From the NCBI GenBank assembly GCA_964419255.1, contig CAYQOU010000009.1, forward strand, positions 19,252-83,251: a stretch of 64,000 bases of DNA. The letters are read 5' to 3'. The position numbers and the translations under genes were made by a program. Shown piece after piece: positions 8,371-17,290 of the stretch. The notes beneath the pieces are model-generated. The model made no database searches. It was not told the origin of the DNA and worked only from the letters and a program-made list of their open reading frames with translations. The stretch comes from CAZPHU01 sp964419255 (GTDB lineage Bacteria > Fibrobacterota > Chitinivibrionia > Chitinivibrionales > CAYFVL01). Position 1 is the stretch's first letter. Every line of letters starts with the position of its first letter.

Positions 8371-9387
8371 ATGGCTGCTGCACTAGATTGGAAAAACCTG
8401 GAATTTGCATACATGGACACTGGAGCGTATGTGACTGTCACATACCGGGACGACTCATGGGGAGCCATAAAAACTGAATCAAAAGCACATATTCCGCTCC
8501 ATATCGCAGCAACAGCTCTTCATTACGGCCAGGCATGCTTCGAAGGGATGAAGGCGTTTCGGCAGAAAGATGGTTCGGTGGCAATCTTTCGGCCCGAAGA
8601 AAATGCCAGACGATTAATCAACACCGCCGAGCGGCTGGTGATGAAAGCTCCATCCGTGGATTTGTTTATTGATGCCGTAAAAAAAGCGGTGGAGATAAAC
8701 ACGGATTTCGTACCTCCTTATGGTACGGGGGCCAGTCTATACATTCGTCCGCTGCTTATAGGTATCAGTCCGCAGGTAGGAATACATGCCAGTGAGGAGT
8801 ATCTGTTTGCGGTTCTGGCGATGCCGGTGGGGCCTTATTATAAGGATGGGTTCTTTCCGGTCGATGCGATGGTTCAGGAAAATTATGACCGGGCTGCACC
8901 GCGCGGTGTGGGGCACGTGAAGGCTGCCGGTAACTATGCGGCAGGCATGAGAGGGGATATGGATGCCAAATCAAAGGGTTTTCCTATCTGTCTATACCTG
9001 GATGCCGCGACTCATACCTATGTGGAGGAGTTTGGCACGTCTAATTTTATCGGAATAACCGAAAATAAAAAGTATATAACTCCCGACTCACAGTCGATTT
9101 TACCCAGTATCACCAATCAGAGTCTGCAGGTTATTGCACAGGATCTGGGGTTTTCGGTGGAGAGAAGACGCATACCCGTGGATTCACTGGATCAGTTCTC
9201 GGAGGTTGGTGCATGTGGAACTGCCGCCGTGATCACTCCCGTGCATTCGATCCGCCATGACCGAAAAGTATACACATTCGGAAGCGCTGACAAGGCGGGA
9301 GAAAACCTCACCCGCTTTTTCCACGAGATTCAGGGTATACAGTATGGTGAGATAGAAGACCGGCACGGGTGGATGGTCAAAGTTTAG
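8371..9387 (+). CDS. ilvE: Branched-chain amino acid aminotransferase
   Basis: PLP enzyme performing the last transamination to Val, Leu and Ile. 338 aa, fold-type IV; GQACFEGMKAF near the start and GHVKAAGNYA with the PLP-binding lysine are visible, as is EEFGTSNF, the cofactor-contacting Glu segment. The length and motifs fit the BCAT-II (eukaryote-like) group. Last gene of the operon: a terminator follows at 9511. ilvD and leuCD are not in the cluster. Confidence 0.93.
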   Translation: MAAALDWKNLEFAYMDTGAYVTVTYRDDSWGAIKTESKAHIPLHIAATALHYGQACFEGMKAFRQKDGSVAIFRPEENARRLINTAERLVMKAPSVDLFIDAVKKAVEINTDFVPPYGTGASLYIRPLLIGISPQVGIHASEEYLFAVLAMPVGPYYKDGFFPVDAMVQENYDRAAPRGVGHVKAAGNYAAGMRGDMDAKSKGFPICLYLDAATHTYVEEFGTSNFIGITENKKYITPDSQSILPSITNQSLQVIAQDLGFSVERRRIPVDSLDQFSEVGACGTAAVITPVHSIRHDRKVYTFGSADKAGENLTRFFHEIQGIQYGEIEDRHGWMVKV

Positions 9388-9510
9388 CGGCAGGATCAAA
9401 GTCCGCAAAAGAAGTGTTATACGCTCAGGTAGATTATTACCATATACACAAGTGTCGTTGCTTTGTTCGGGATACACTGTGTATATGTGCTGACAGATCA
9501 GACAAGTCGA

Positions 9511-9542
9511 GCATGCCGGAACTCTTTTGCGGCATTTTTTTT
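9511..9542 (+). terminator. Terminator of the ilv-leu operon
   Basis: ATGCCG (9513-9518) pairs with CGGCAT (9530-9535), followed by eight T (9535-9542). Lies 125 bp after ilvE, in a gap otherwise without genes. Confidence 0.65.
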
Positions 9543-9715
9543 CCGAGGTACCATAAGCATTGCATCTAATTGTTGTAAGCGGATCAGATTCGTCCTGTTT
9601 GAATCAGAGGATGTTAAAGAGGCTACTAATGCCAGAACAAATGCCTCGGCTGCCTTTCGCAATATTTTCTCTTTGCTAAACTTCGTATTTATTGATTGTA
9701 AAACTGAACAGAGCA

Positions 9716-9746
9716 ACTCATCCACATAGAATCGCTCAGTTTAGGT
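9716..9746 (+). repeat. Partial copy of the 166-175 bp dispersed repeat (right end)
   Basis: The segment reading ACTCATCC...GCTCAGTTTAGGT matches the right end of the complete element at 52598-52763 at about 25 of 31 positions, most differences being transitions. No matching left end was found within the 9388-9715 gap, so this looks like a truncated copy at the 3' end of the acyltransferase gene. Confidence 0.5.
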
Positions 9747-10969
9747 TACATATATCCCTTTTCTTCGCATTGCTCATAGCCGTTTATATATCGCAGGTAA
9801 TAGATCCATTTCATCGGGCTCTTATGGTCGAATTCGAATCTGAAATACTCATCCGATTCTGTATGATGAAACTCAAAGATGTCTTTCTTTTGAATGACAT
9901 AGTCGGTTATTGATGCGAGAGACCATTTTTTCTCGGCCTCGGGGCTGTTGGTGGGAGTAAACGTGAGAAAATCCTGAGTCAGCCGAAGTGTGCCACTGCC
10001 TGCAGCAACAAAATCTTTGTTTTCATCCTGTTGACTCATGGTAATGTCAGAGGAGCTTGTAAGGGGCATGTTGCCATTTTGATGGGAAATCCTGGTTTTT
10101 ACATACTGTTTATGCAACGTCGTCCATTCATAAAGGTTTTCGGGCGCATCCGGCAGGGTATCCGAGTAGAATAATTTACAGTAGGCATCCGTGGTGATCA
10201 CCAGCGAACACGAAGAACAGCTGATTTTGTTGTGGCTGGCAACGAGCGTATCTTCGGACTTACATTTGGGGCATAGCCACACCAGTCGTTCCATTCCTTC
10301 CGCCATGTCTTCACCTGTGAACCGTATCTGGCGGATCTGATGGTCTTCGATATCGTTTACATGAATGTAATCAATCATTGTATGGAGGATTTGCTCCGCA
10401 GACATCTGCGCGATCTGATCGCGTGAAATGGTCTTGTATCGAATCAGTACCTTTCCTCGGCGCCGTGTTTTGGCCCACCAGGGCATGGACAGAAAATTGC
10501 CCTTAACTCTGCTCATGTATAGATTACACTGTGCCTTTTTGACGATCTTTTCTATGCCTCCAAAGATCGGCTGTGTTTCGCCATTCCAGGTAGTCTGACC
10601 CTCCGGAAATATGAAAACGGGCTTTCCCCGTTTGAGTGTCTGAAGGGTTTTTTTCATCGCGGTGAAATCGTGTGCTCCTTTTTTCTTTGGAAAAGCTCCC
10701 ACACTATGAAGATACCAGCGGGTAAATCCGCCTGCTCGAAATCCGTCATCATTCATCATGATGGCAAGTGGTGTCGCACTGGTTGCACCTATCAGCCATG
10801 GGTCAAAAAATGTCCCGTGATTACTGATCATGATAAAGGGTGTGGAGGGAACAGGATCACTGTCTTTTTCAATTTCCACCTTGAAAAGAGGCCTGAGATA
10901 CATGAATACAAAAAGGCGGCTGAGCTGCCATATTATCGCGTGGTAGACATCTTTAAAAAACTGTGACAT
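9746..10969 (-). CDS. PlsC-like acyltransferase with C-terminal zinc ribbon
   Basis: Probable membrane-associated lipid acyltransferase. 407 aa from ATG 10969 (an upstream TTG would add 8 residues). The N-terminal half has the family motifs SNHGTFFDPW (NHx4D type) and FIFPEGQTTW. Around residues 235-265 CPKC and CSSC form a four-cysteine zinc-ribbon-like motif, followed by about 130 residues that end in an aromatic segment resembling a PH-like domain. The gene starts 34 bp after ychF on the same strand and is probably cotranscribed. Substrate cannot be told from sequence; phospholipid synthesis or remodelling is the likeliest role. Confidence 0.8.
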   Translation of the reverse strand: MSQFFKDVYHAIIWQLSRLFVFMYLRPLFKVEIEKDSDPVPSTPFIMISNHGTFFDPWLIGATSATPLAIMMNDDGFRAGGFTRWYLHSVGAFPKKKGAHDFTAMKKTLQTLKRGKPVFIFPEGQTTWNGETQPIFGGIEKIVKKAQCNLYMSRVKGNFLSMPWWAKTRRRGKVLIRYKTISRDQIAQMSAEQILHTMIDYIHVNDIEDHQIRQIRFTGEDMAEGMERLVWLCPKCKSEDTLVASHNKISCSSCSLVITTDAYCKLFYSDTLPDAPENLYEWTTLHKQYVKTRISHQNGNMPLTSSSDITMSQQDENKDFVAAGSGTLRLTQDFLTFTPTNSPEAEKKWSLASITDYVIQKKDIFEFHHTESDEYFRFEFDHKSPMKWIYYLRYINGYEQCEEKGYM

Positions 10970-11002
10970 CAATCGAAAATTCCCGGTTAGCAATTTTTAG
11001 AA

Positions 11003-12094
11003 TCAGACATTGAACTTAAAAAATATGATATCGCCATCCTGCACAATATACTCTTTTCCCTCCTGGCGGATCTTCCCGGCGGAGCGCAATGCGGCCTCCG
11101 ATTTGTGTTGCTCAAGATCCTCCAGCGTGTATACCTCGGCTTTGATAAAGCCCTTCTGGAAATCGGTGTGAATCACTCCGGCGGCTTGTGGAGCAGTTGC
11201 TCCGCGGTGAATAGTCCAGGCTTTATTTTCCTTTTCACCGGCGGTGAAAAATGTCTCCAAGTTAAGCAGCTTGTATATTTTGCGGGCAAGAAGATGAAGG
11301 CCCGGCTCCTGCAGCCCCATGCTCTGCAGAAAATCTTCACGCTCCTCCATGTCAAGCTCCGCTATTTCCGATTCAAGCTTTCCGCAGATCTTTATGAATT
11401 CGGAATCATTTCGTAGGGCATGAGCGCGAAGCTTTGCCGCACCCTCGAAATCTTGAGACAAACCGGCCTCATCTACGTTTGCAACATACAGCACCTTCTT
11501 TGCGCTCATCAGATGCAAATCGCGCAATTGCTGAAGCTGCTCGGTCGGGAATACGGCCCGCACCGATTTACCCTCGGCAAGTACCGCATGTGCCTGCTGG
11601 TAGAGGGCAAGCCTGGTTCTGGCTTCCTTATCGCCGCTTTTGGCAACCTTTGCCATACGCTCGATGCCACGTTCCACCGTATCCATATCTTTTAACATCA
11701 ACTCGGCTTCGATAGTTTCCACATCCCTGATAGGATCGATCGAGCCATCCACATGCACAACGTCCTCGTCATCAAAACATCGAACCACGTGGACTATGGC
11801 ATCAACGCTTTTGATATGTCCCAAAAACTGGTTGCCCAGTCCCTCTCCCTGGGAAGCTCCCTTGACAAGACCGGCTATATCCACAAGCTCAAGAAAGGCG
11901 GGTACGACCTTCTGTGACGGTATGAGTCGGGTTATTCGGCTGAGACGATGATCGGGTACCGCCACGATGCCGGTGTTCGGATCGATTGTGCAAAAAGGGT
12001 AGTTTTCGGCCTGTGCCTTCCCTGAACAGAGTGCGTTGAAGATGGTTGATTTGCCGACATTCGGCAGTCCGACGATTCCTGCTGCTACGCCCAT
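11003..12094 (-). CDS. ychF: Redox-regulated ATPase YchF (OLA1-type)
   Basis: Obg-family P-loop protein that hydrolyses ATP and binds ribosomes. Start set at ATG 12094 (363 aa, the normal length), preceded by AAAGGAT; longer frames upstream lack support. GLPNVGKST (P-loop), FLELVDIAGLVKGASQGEGLGNQFL (G3 region) and NVDE in place of the GTPase NKxD motif fit YchF. The C-terminal TGS domain is present (WTIHRGATAPQAAGVIHTDFQKGFIKAEV split over about residues 285-363). Confidence 0.95.
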   Translation of the reverse strand: MGVAAGIVGLPNVGKSTIFNALCSGKAQAENYPFCTIDPNTGIVAVPDHRLSRITRLIPSQKVVPAFLELVDIAGLVKGASQGEGLGNQFLGHIKSVDAIVHVVRCFDDEDVVHVDGSIDPIRDVETIEAELMLKDMDTVERGIERMAKVAKSGDKEARTRLALYQQAHAVLAEGKSVRAVFPTEQLQQLRDLHLMSAKKVLYVANVDEAGLSQDFEGAAKLRAHALRNDSEFIKICGKLESEIAELDMEEREDFLQSMGLQEPGLHLLARKIYKLLNLETFFTAGEKENKAWTIHRGATAPQAAGVIHTDFQKGFIKAEVYTLEDLEQHKSEAALRSAGKIRQEGKEYIVQDGDIIFFKFNV

Positions 12095-12351
12095 GAAGAT
12101 CCTTTGATAAAAAAATTGTCCGATAAAAGACATTAAATATAAAGCCCGCACCCTCACAGGCTCAATCATTCGGCACATATATTGCCACATGTAATATTCG
12201 GGGGTGATAAAGAGTAAACGGAGAGCATCCTTTGGGCATTACGAATTCTTTGAACAACTTATTTAACCGAAAACCGATCGCCCTTGTCTGATAGTCGATC
12301 CTAAAACAATAATAAACAATCAACATCTTGTCAGGCAATGGAGGCTTATGT

Positions 12352-12867
12352 ATGGAGCAGGTAACCAATTCTGAGACGACGTCTGTGGGGATCGAACGAG
12401 AGTCGTTGTTTCCGGTGCTGAGAATGGTGACGATCTTTGCCGGTATTTCGGAAGATGGCCTGCGGGGGATATTCGATAAATGTTACCTGAAATCTTTCTC
12501 CGGCAACGATGAAGTGGTGCATGAAAACACCGCGGCCACAGATATCTATATAATCCTTCGAGGACGGGTGAAGCTTATTCTGGGGGCGGATGAAGAGCCA
12601 CTCGAGCTTATCGAACTGAACATGGGTAACTGCTTTGGCGAGGCCTCGGTTATCGGTATTCAAAACCATAGTGCCACCGTCGTGGCGGTGGAACCATCCA
12701 TCCTTCTGGTGCTCTCCCGGCGGGCGCTGATGCAAATCATGTCGGAAAACCAGCAACTCTTCTCACTTCTCATTCTCAATATCGCACGGGAGCTTGCGCG
12801 ACGCCTGCACTACTCGGATGAGGTGCTGCTGCGGTATACACGAAAAAGACCCCTGACCGCACACTGA
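12352..12867 (+). CDS. Cyclic nucleotide-binding domain protein
   Basis: 171 aa from ATG 12352, with GGAGG at 12340-12344. Most of it is one Crp-type cNMP-binding beta-roll: GISEDGLRGIFDKC, IYIILRGRVKL and GNCFGEASVIG, the phosphate-binding-cassette region. Only a helix (ARELARRLHYSDEVLLRY) follows; no helix-turn-helix is present, so it is not itself a DNA-binding Crp/Fnr regulator. It may act as a ligand-sensing or protein-binding module. Partner unknown. Confidence 0.82.
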   Translation: MEQVTNSETTSVGIERESLFPVLRMVTIFAGISEDGLRGIFDKCYLKSFSGNDEVVHENTAATDIYIILRGRVKLILGADEEPLELIELNMGNCFGEASVIGIQNHSATVVAVEPSILLVLSRRALMQIMSENQQLFSLLILNIARELARRLHYSDEVLLRYTRKRPLTAH

Positions 12868-12966
12868 TACACGCGACAATCTTCGTTCCGAGTGTGCAGG
12901 CTTTTTTTTGTCGTATGCTTTGTGCAGGTGCTTTTGTTGCCGACTCTTCGCCCGGCTTTGCCGGCA

Positions 12967-13755
12967 TCAGCCCAAAAGCGCGGATGCATTGCGCCAGAAG
13001 ATATTATCCTTTTCTTCCGAAGACAGTGACGTACCCTCCAGCCACCTGACGGTCTCGCCCTGATCATACCAGGGGGAGTCGCTGCCGAAAAGTATGCGGT
13101 GGGAGCCGTGTTTACGGACCATTTTTTCGAACAGTTGCCTGTCGAGAAAAGGACATATCGCCGAGGTGTCAAAGAAGGTATTCTCTCCCACAAGCGTTTC
13201 TGCTACATCCTGCCACACCTGCCATCCACCCATATGTGCGGCAATCGTCTTGAGGCGGGGAAAATTTCTTATCACCTTTCGCAGTGCCAGAGGAAGTGCA
13301 TGATCGGAGGAGAACGGCCCGGGGTCCTTACCCGCATGAAACATAATGAGTATCCCTGCATCCTGAAGCGTTTCGTAGAAGGGAAACATGTCCGGAGAGT
13401 CGACATAAAAATACTGGTATTCGGGATGCAGCTTTATGCCGGGAATGCCTGAATCCTTGAGGAAAGTAATCTCCTGCGAAAAATTCGGATCCAGTGGATG
13501 AAGTGTTCCGAAAAAAAGGAGTCGGTCGCTGCTCATTCTGGCGGCATCCTGATTTATGGTGCGAACCTGTGATGGCTTTGTGGCGATCGATAAGACAACG
13601 CTTCTGTCGATACCATTTTGCCCCATCGACTCTATCAGTCCGCCGGCAGTACCGTCGGTGTAATTGTGCATCAGTGGCGCATTGGTGGTGAGTTTGTTGA
13701 TAGCTCTCTCAGCAAGCTCATCGGGGAAAACATGGGTATGGAAATCAATTATCAT
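12967..13755 (-). CDS. Amidohydrolase-family metal-dependent hydrolase
   Basis: 262-aa TIM-barrel of the amidohydrolase-2 group. Metal and catalytic motifs in order: DFHTHVFP (HxH) at the N-terminus, GIKLHPEYQ, LIMFHAGKDPG, IAAHMGGW and LFGSDSPW with the catalytic Asp. Proteins of this type are hydrolases or decarboxylases; the substrate is not evident. Transcribed alone, convergent with the cNMP-binding gene. Confidence 0.8.
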   Translation of the reverse strand: MIIDFHTHVFPDELAERAINKLTTNAPLMHNYTDGTAGGLIESMGQNGIDRSVVLSIATKPSQVRTINQDAARMSSDRLLFFGTLHPLDPNFSQEITFLKDSGIPGIKLHPEYQYFYVDSPDMFPFYETLQDAGILIMFHAGKDPGPFSSDHALPLALRKVIRNFPRLKTIAAHMGGWQVWQDVAETLVGENTFFDTSAICPFLDRQLFEKMVRKHGSHRILFGSDSPWYDQGETVRWLEGTSLSSEEKDNIFWRNASALLG

Positions 13756-13950
13756 TTCGTCTTCTCTACAGGTATTTTCTTGTATGTTTTTTATCGCAGT
13801 ATGTGTCTATTTGTTTTTTTCTCAAATTCTTTGATCTGTGATCCTCCGGCTTTGACCTACTACTACAAGAAAATAAGAAATATCAGCAGAGAGTATCCAC
13901 AAAAAACCTGGGGTAAACCCCCATTTAACTGATACAGACATTGACTCTTT

Positions 13951-14148
13951 CTATCGGCTCATGGCGGTAGCTTTGAATTTTGAGATACGACAGCGGTTGC
14001 AGAGAGAGGCTTTGAAGCTCAGATCAAGAATCGGGATGATAATGCGAGTATAATCCTGCCACTGCCCATCCACAAGAACCGAATCGCATCGGCAGCAGCG
14101 TTCAATCGATGGTGATGAATTCTTTTTTCTGCTTGTCTGTGCTTTCAT
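13951..14148 (-). CDS. Small CxxC-CxxC protein
   Basis: 65 aa from ATG 14148 with AAAGGAG upstream. CCRCD near residue 18 and CNRC near residue 51 give two CxxC pairs that could bind zinc, with a Trp-containing segment between them. Its spacing resembles the protein at 47808-47990. Function unknown. Confidence 0.6.
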   Translation of the reverse strand: MKAQTSRKKNSSPSIERCCRCDSVLVDGQWQDYTRIIIPILDLSFKASLCNRCRISKFKATAMSR

Positions 14149-14326
14149 TGAAATCTCCTTTACCATGTGTTAAACTTGAAGTGAGGAGGAAAAATCGTAT
14201 GCGGATATTAGCTGCACATCTAATCTCTATGAGATAAATATTAAGGGGGTGGCTATGAGGATGAGATATCTCGAATGACTGATTTGGCGATCTTTTTGAA
14301 GAACTGTTACACTCTGGAACAGTCCG

Positions 14327-14701
14327 ATGAATCTAATTAACTGGCGAAAAGATAAGCGTGTAAATATTACCGTGGGTATTTCGGTTCGCATCGACGGTGC
14401 TGTGGAACATGGCATGTCATGCAGTAATCTGAGTGCGGGAGGTATGTGTATTCGCTTTGAAGGTGAGCCGCCGGTGGGGGATAGTGGCAGGCTGTGGCTG
14501 ACCAAGCAGTATCAGGATGGGGTGATTACATTCGAGTCGGAGTTTAGGCGCCTTTGGGTAAAGCCTGTGGATATCGGAAGCCGGGATATGCGTATGGGTG
14601 TCCGATTTATTGACATGGATGCAGAGCACCGCAGAGCCCTGAATACAATCATTATGCGGGAGGAGAGTCTGGGTGAGCAGAGGGGTGCCGAACACGGGTA
14701 A
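14327..14701 (+). CDS. PilZ domain protein
   Basis: 124 aa, a single PilZ domain. The c-di-GMP-binding signature is visible as RKDKR near the N-terminus and NLSAGGMCIRF about 30 residues later (RxxxR and [D/N]xSxxG). The rest supplies the beta-barrel ending in MGVRFIDMD. Such proteins pass c-di-GMP levels to motility, polysaccharide or secretion machinery; no target is adjacent. Confidence 0.88.
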   Translation: MNLINWRKDKRVNITVGISVRIDGAVEHGMSCSNLSAGGMCIRFEGEPPVGDSGRLWLTKQYQDGVITFESEFRRLWVKPVDIGSRDMRMGVRFIDMDAEHRRALNTIIMREESLGEQRGAEHG

Positions 14702-14960
14702 AATGCTTTTGCCCGATACATACCGTTTTTTTACCTGCAGACGGCATTGTGCTTGCGAATAAAGTATAAGCAAAAGCACCTTCACTTATTGATCATAATA
14801 TTCACGAAAAGATGAAGTGTGGCTTAGGCAGTAATCATATGCCGCAATCTGCCTAATGTATTGTTTTATGGAGGTTTGATCAAATATCAACTGCATACCC
14901 CCCGTAATTTATATGGCAGGAGACGGCAAGGCCGGTATGTATCTGCCAGGGAGGTTTTAG

Positions 14961-15848
14961 ATGGCTGGTAAAATACTCATAACTGGGGCAGCCGGAACTG
15001 TTGGACGTCAACTCGTGAATGAGTTGGTAAGCCGTGGGTTCAAGGTTCGTGCTGCTGTATATTCAATCGAATCGGCTGGATTTATTCAGCACGAATCGGT
15101 TGAAGTCGTTAGATTTGATTTCAACGATCCAAGCACGTTTGAAGATGCGATGCGGGAGATTGATGCAGTCTACCTGATTTCTCCTGAGGTGAGCAATCAG
15201 TTAGCAATGATGAAAGACTTTATCGATGCCGCGGGATGGGCTGGTGTGCATCTGATAAGACAATCTACCTTTGGCGCGGAGAATCGGGAGATCCAGTTTG
15301 CGCGATGGCATCGGGAAGTCGAAGAATATATACAGAATAAGGGGATTTCGTATACCTTTTTACGTCCAAATACGTACATGCAGAGCTTTTTGGTAGATTT
15401 TATTCCAGTGGGTGGGGTCATCTATCTGCCGATGGGACACGGTGAGGTTTCTTATGTGGATGTACGTGATATCGCGCTGACAGCAGCACAGATCATTGCA
15501 CAGGGCGAGGAGCATAAAGGTAGAGAGTATACTCTCACCGGCCCCAAAGCTGTCGCGGTAGCGGAGGTCGCAGAGGCGATGAGTGTCGCAACCGGTATGC
15601 ATATCTCCTATGTGGATATCCCGGATGAGACGGCTCGACACGCTCTGGAGACTGCGGGAACCCCGGGGTGGCTTGTGGATGCACTTCTGGAGTTATATGG
15701 GCGCAGTCGTGATAATTATGCCTCCGGTGTAAGCGATCATATTCAGACATTAACAAACAGACCACCGCGAGACATAGGAGAGTTTGCACGCGATTATGCC
15801 GAAGAAATTCAACGCCTGACCATGCAGGAACATCCACAGAATGTTTGA
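14961..15848 (+). CDS. NmrA-type NAD(P)-binding reductase
   Basis: 295-aa atypical short-chain dehydrogenase. The N-terminal ILITGAAGTVGRQLVNEL is the dinucleotide-binding loop, followed by DFNDPSTF and a region (STFGAENREIQFARWHREVEEYI) typical of NmrA/quinone-reductase-2-like proteins. GGGAGG lies 6 bases before ATG 14961. The usual SDR Tyr-x3-Lys is not evident, as common in NmrA proteins, so redox sensing is as possible as catalysis. A strong terminator follows. Confidence 0.85.
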   Translation: MAGKILITGAAGTVGRQLVNELVSRGFKVRAAVYSIESAGFIQHESVEVVRFDFNDPSTFEDAMREIDAVYLISPEVSNQLAMMKDFIDAAGWAGVHLIRQSTFGAENREIQFARWHREVEEYIQNKGISYTFLRPNTYMQSFLVDFIPVGGVIYLPMGHGEVSYVDVRDIALTAAQIIAQGEEHKGREYTLTGPKAVAVAEVAEAMSVATGMHISYVDIPDETARHALETAGTPGWLVDALLELYGRSRDNYASGVSDHIQTLTNRPPRDIGEFARDYAEEIQRLTMQEHPQNV

Positions 15849-15895
15849 GTGGAATTCGTTGTGCAGAAAAGCTGCAAAACCAATCCCATTCAAAA

Positions 15896-15926
15896 ATCGG
15901 CAGCTACGGCTGCCGGTTCTTTTTTT
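15896..15926 (+). terminator. Terminator after the NmrA-type gene
   Basis: CGGCAGC (15898-15904) pairs with GCTGCCG (15909-15915) around TACG, followed by a T-rich tract (15916-15926). Confidence 0.85.
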
Positions 15927-15968
15927 AGGTAATCTCATATACCTATTTTAGGTAATCTCATATACCTA
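15923..15968. repeat. Two perfect tandem 23-bp units, each an inverted repeat
   Basis: Units 15923-15945 and 15946-15968 are identical. Each contains TAGGTA and TACCTA separated by 8 bases, so each can fold as a hairpin or serve as a dimeric operator site. Confidence 0.8.
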
Positions 15969-16298
15969 AGTTGTGCGAATCGCCGTGAGAGAATCGCACA
16001 ATTGTGGTCCGATAAGCCATTACACATTCTGTGGTCATTTGACCACAGAAATTTTCGCATTATCTAAGCGCTTGATTATGAGAGTGTTGCTTACCAACGG
16101 GAAACTTTTTGGTGTTCATATGGGGGCATTTGTCCCCATGTTTTAAACGGATTTAGAGGCTAAGAGTTCGTAAGATGCTTCATAACAATGCATTACAGTT
16201 TTGGTATGCCAGTTGCAAACTCCTCCACCAGAAGCGCAAGGCTGAAAAGACCTGATCAGGCCGGAAAAAAAACTTACCACCCGATAGAGGAGGGAATC
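15969..16298. other. Palindrome-rich intergenic region
   Basis: No gene is seen. The gap holds three more inverted repeats: TTGTGCGA/TCGCACAA (15971-15978 and 15994-16001), an 11-bp perfect pair around TT (TTCTGTGGTCA 16027-16037 with 16040-16050) and ATGGGG/CCCCAT (16120-16125 and 16134-16139). A frame open from 16188 joins the next gene but its start is better placed at 16299. Confidence 0.6.
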
Positions 16299-16760
16299 AT
16301 GAAAAAGCTACTTATGTCAATCGCAATTTCTGCTATCGCCTTTGGGGCATCGGCACAGGACGTAGTTCAGGGTGCACCGGATTATGAGGAATTGAGGAAT
16401 CAGATTCAGCAGGAGATCCAGGGAGAGCTGGACAATTTGCCCGATGCTGTGCAGACGCAATTGGCTGAAGCAAAAGGAGAGGTTGAAAAGGTCAGAGAGC
16501 AGTTGCAGAATATGAGATTACAGGGAAGTACTCCCGAAGAGATGGAAGCTTTTCTGCAGCAGAACAGGGAGCGGGCTGAAGCTCAGCTACAGCGGGCCCT
16601 TGAGCGGATGGAAGGGGTAAACGATCAGGTACGTGCACGGGTAGAGCAGGCAAAGGCCGACATACAACAGCGACTCGAAGAGAAGACTGCGGAGATGCGC
16701 CAACGCCGGGAGCAAATACAACAGCGTATAGATGCACAACGTAATCAGGCCGGTAACTAA
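16299..16760 (+). CDS. Secreted coiled-coil protein with LP motif
   Basis: 153 aa. Start at ATG 16299, behind GGAGG, gives a clean signal peptide (MKKLLMSIAISAIAFGASA, cleavage before QDVV). The mature part is Glu/Gln/Arg-rich, heptad-patterned and nearly all helical from about residue 45 to the end. It contains DNLPDAVQTQLAEAK, a motif that recurs in the next gene. Not recognised; likely a periplasmic or surface helical protein. Confidence 0.7.
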   Translation: MKKLLMSIAISAIAFGASAQDVVQGAPDYEELRNQIQQEIQGELDNLPDAVQTQLAEAKGEVEKVREQLQNMRLQGSTPEEMEAFLQQNRERAEAQLQRALERMEGVNDQVRARVEQAKADIQQRLEEKTAEMRQRREQIQQRIDAQRNQAGN

Positions 16761-16787
16761 TCTCCACCTGATGTGAAAAAAAAAAAA

Positions 16788-16818
16788 AGAGGAAGGGCTC
16801 TGCTCCTTCCTCTTCATC
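16788..16818 (-). terminator. Hairpin with minus-strand terminator polarity
   Basis: GAGGAAGG (from 16790) pairs with CCTTCCTC around GCTCTGCT. The run of about twelve A lies 5' on the plus strand, so the U-tract would be made by minus-strand transcription. It may block antisense transcription into the gene at 16299-16760; on the plus strand it would only be a stem between two related genes. Confidence 0.5.
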
Positions 16819-16843
16819 ATGACAGAACGACGAGGAGAAAAAA

Positions 16844-17236
16844 ATGAGACGGGCATGTCTTTATATACTGATGATTGGAGCGCTGCACCTGGTTTTTTCG
16901 CAGCAGACCGGGCAGTCAGAGCACACAGGTGAGTCGGCGGGTGATCAGCAAATCAACACAGGTGCTATATTCGATGAAATCATGCAGTCTCTTCCTCAGG
17001 GTATTCAGACTGAAATAGATTCTGCATCCGGAAAAAACCATGTGAAAAGCAGTGGTGAGAAGCTGGACAGAGAGCATGGCGAGTCGCAGGACATTCGTAT
17101 GCAGACTCGTCCCGATGTCGGACATTCGCTGGATAAGCTGCCTGATGAGGTTCGCAGAAGGGTGGAAAAAGCCATGGATAAGATAGAGCGGCAGCAGGAT
17201 GAGCGGAAATTAAAGTTTAAAGAATCAAAGAAGTAA
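16844..17236 (+). CDS. Small secreted protein with two LP motifs
   Basis: 130 aa with an N-terminal signal sequence (MRRACLYILMIGALHLVFS) and a highly charged mature part. It repeats the motif of its upstream neighbour twice: QSLPQGIQTEIDSAS and DKLPDEVRRRVEKAM. GAGGAG precedes ATG 16844. The two genes are probably diverged paralogues and may interact. No known family recognised. Confidence 0.65.
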   Translation: MRRACLYILMIGALHLVFSQQTGQSEHTGESAGDQQINTGAIFDEIMQSLPQGIQTEIDSASGKNHVKSSGEKLDREHGESQDIRMQTRPDVGHSLDKLPDEVRRRVEKAMDKIERQQDERKLKFKESKK

Positions 17237-17290
17237 AGGCAATTGAACGGCTTTGTTGTCAAATCATAATAATGCCTGGAAAAATGGATT

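Noticed and set aside
9498..9725. 75-codon minus-strand frame after ilvE
   Set aside because: It overlaps the operon terminator and the partial repeat, has no ribosome site and no recognisable domain.
12858..12908. Terminator after the cNMP-binding gene (GCACACT/AGTGTGC with T-run)
   Set aside because: The loop is about 25 bases and the stem only 7 bp starting inside the coding sequence; too weak to annotate.
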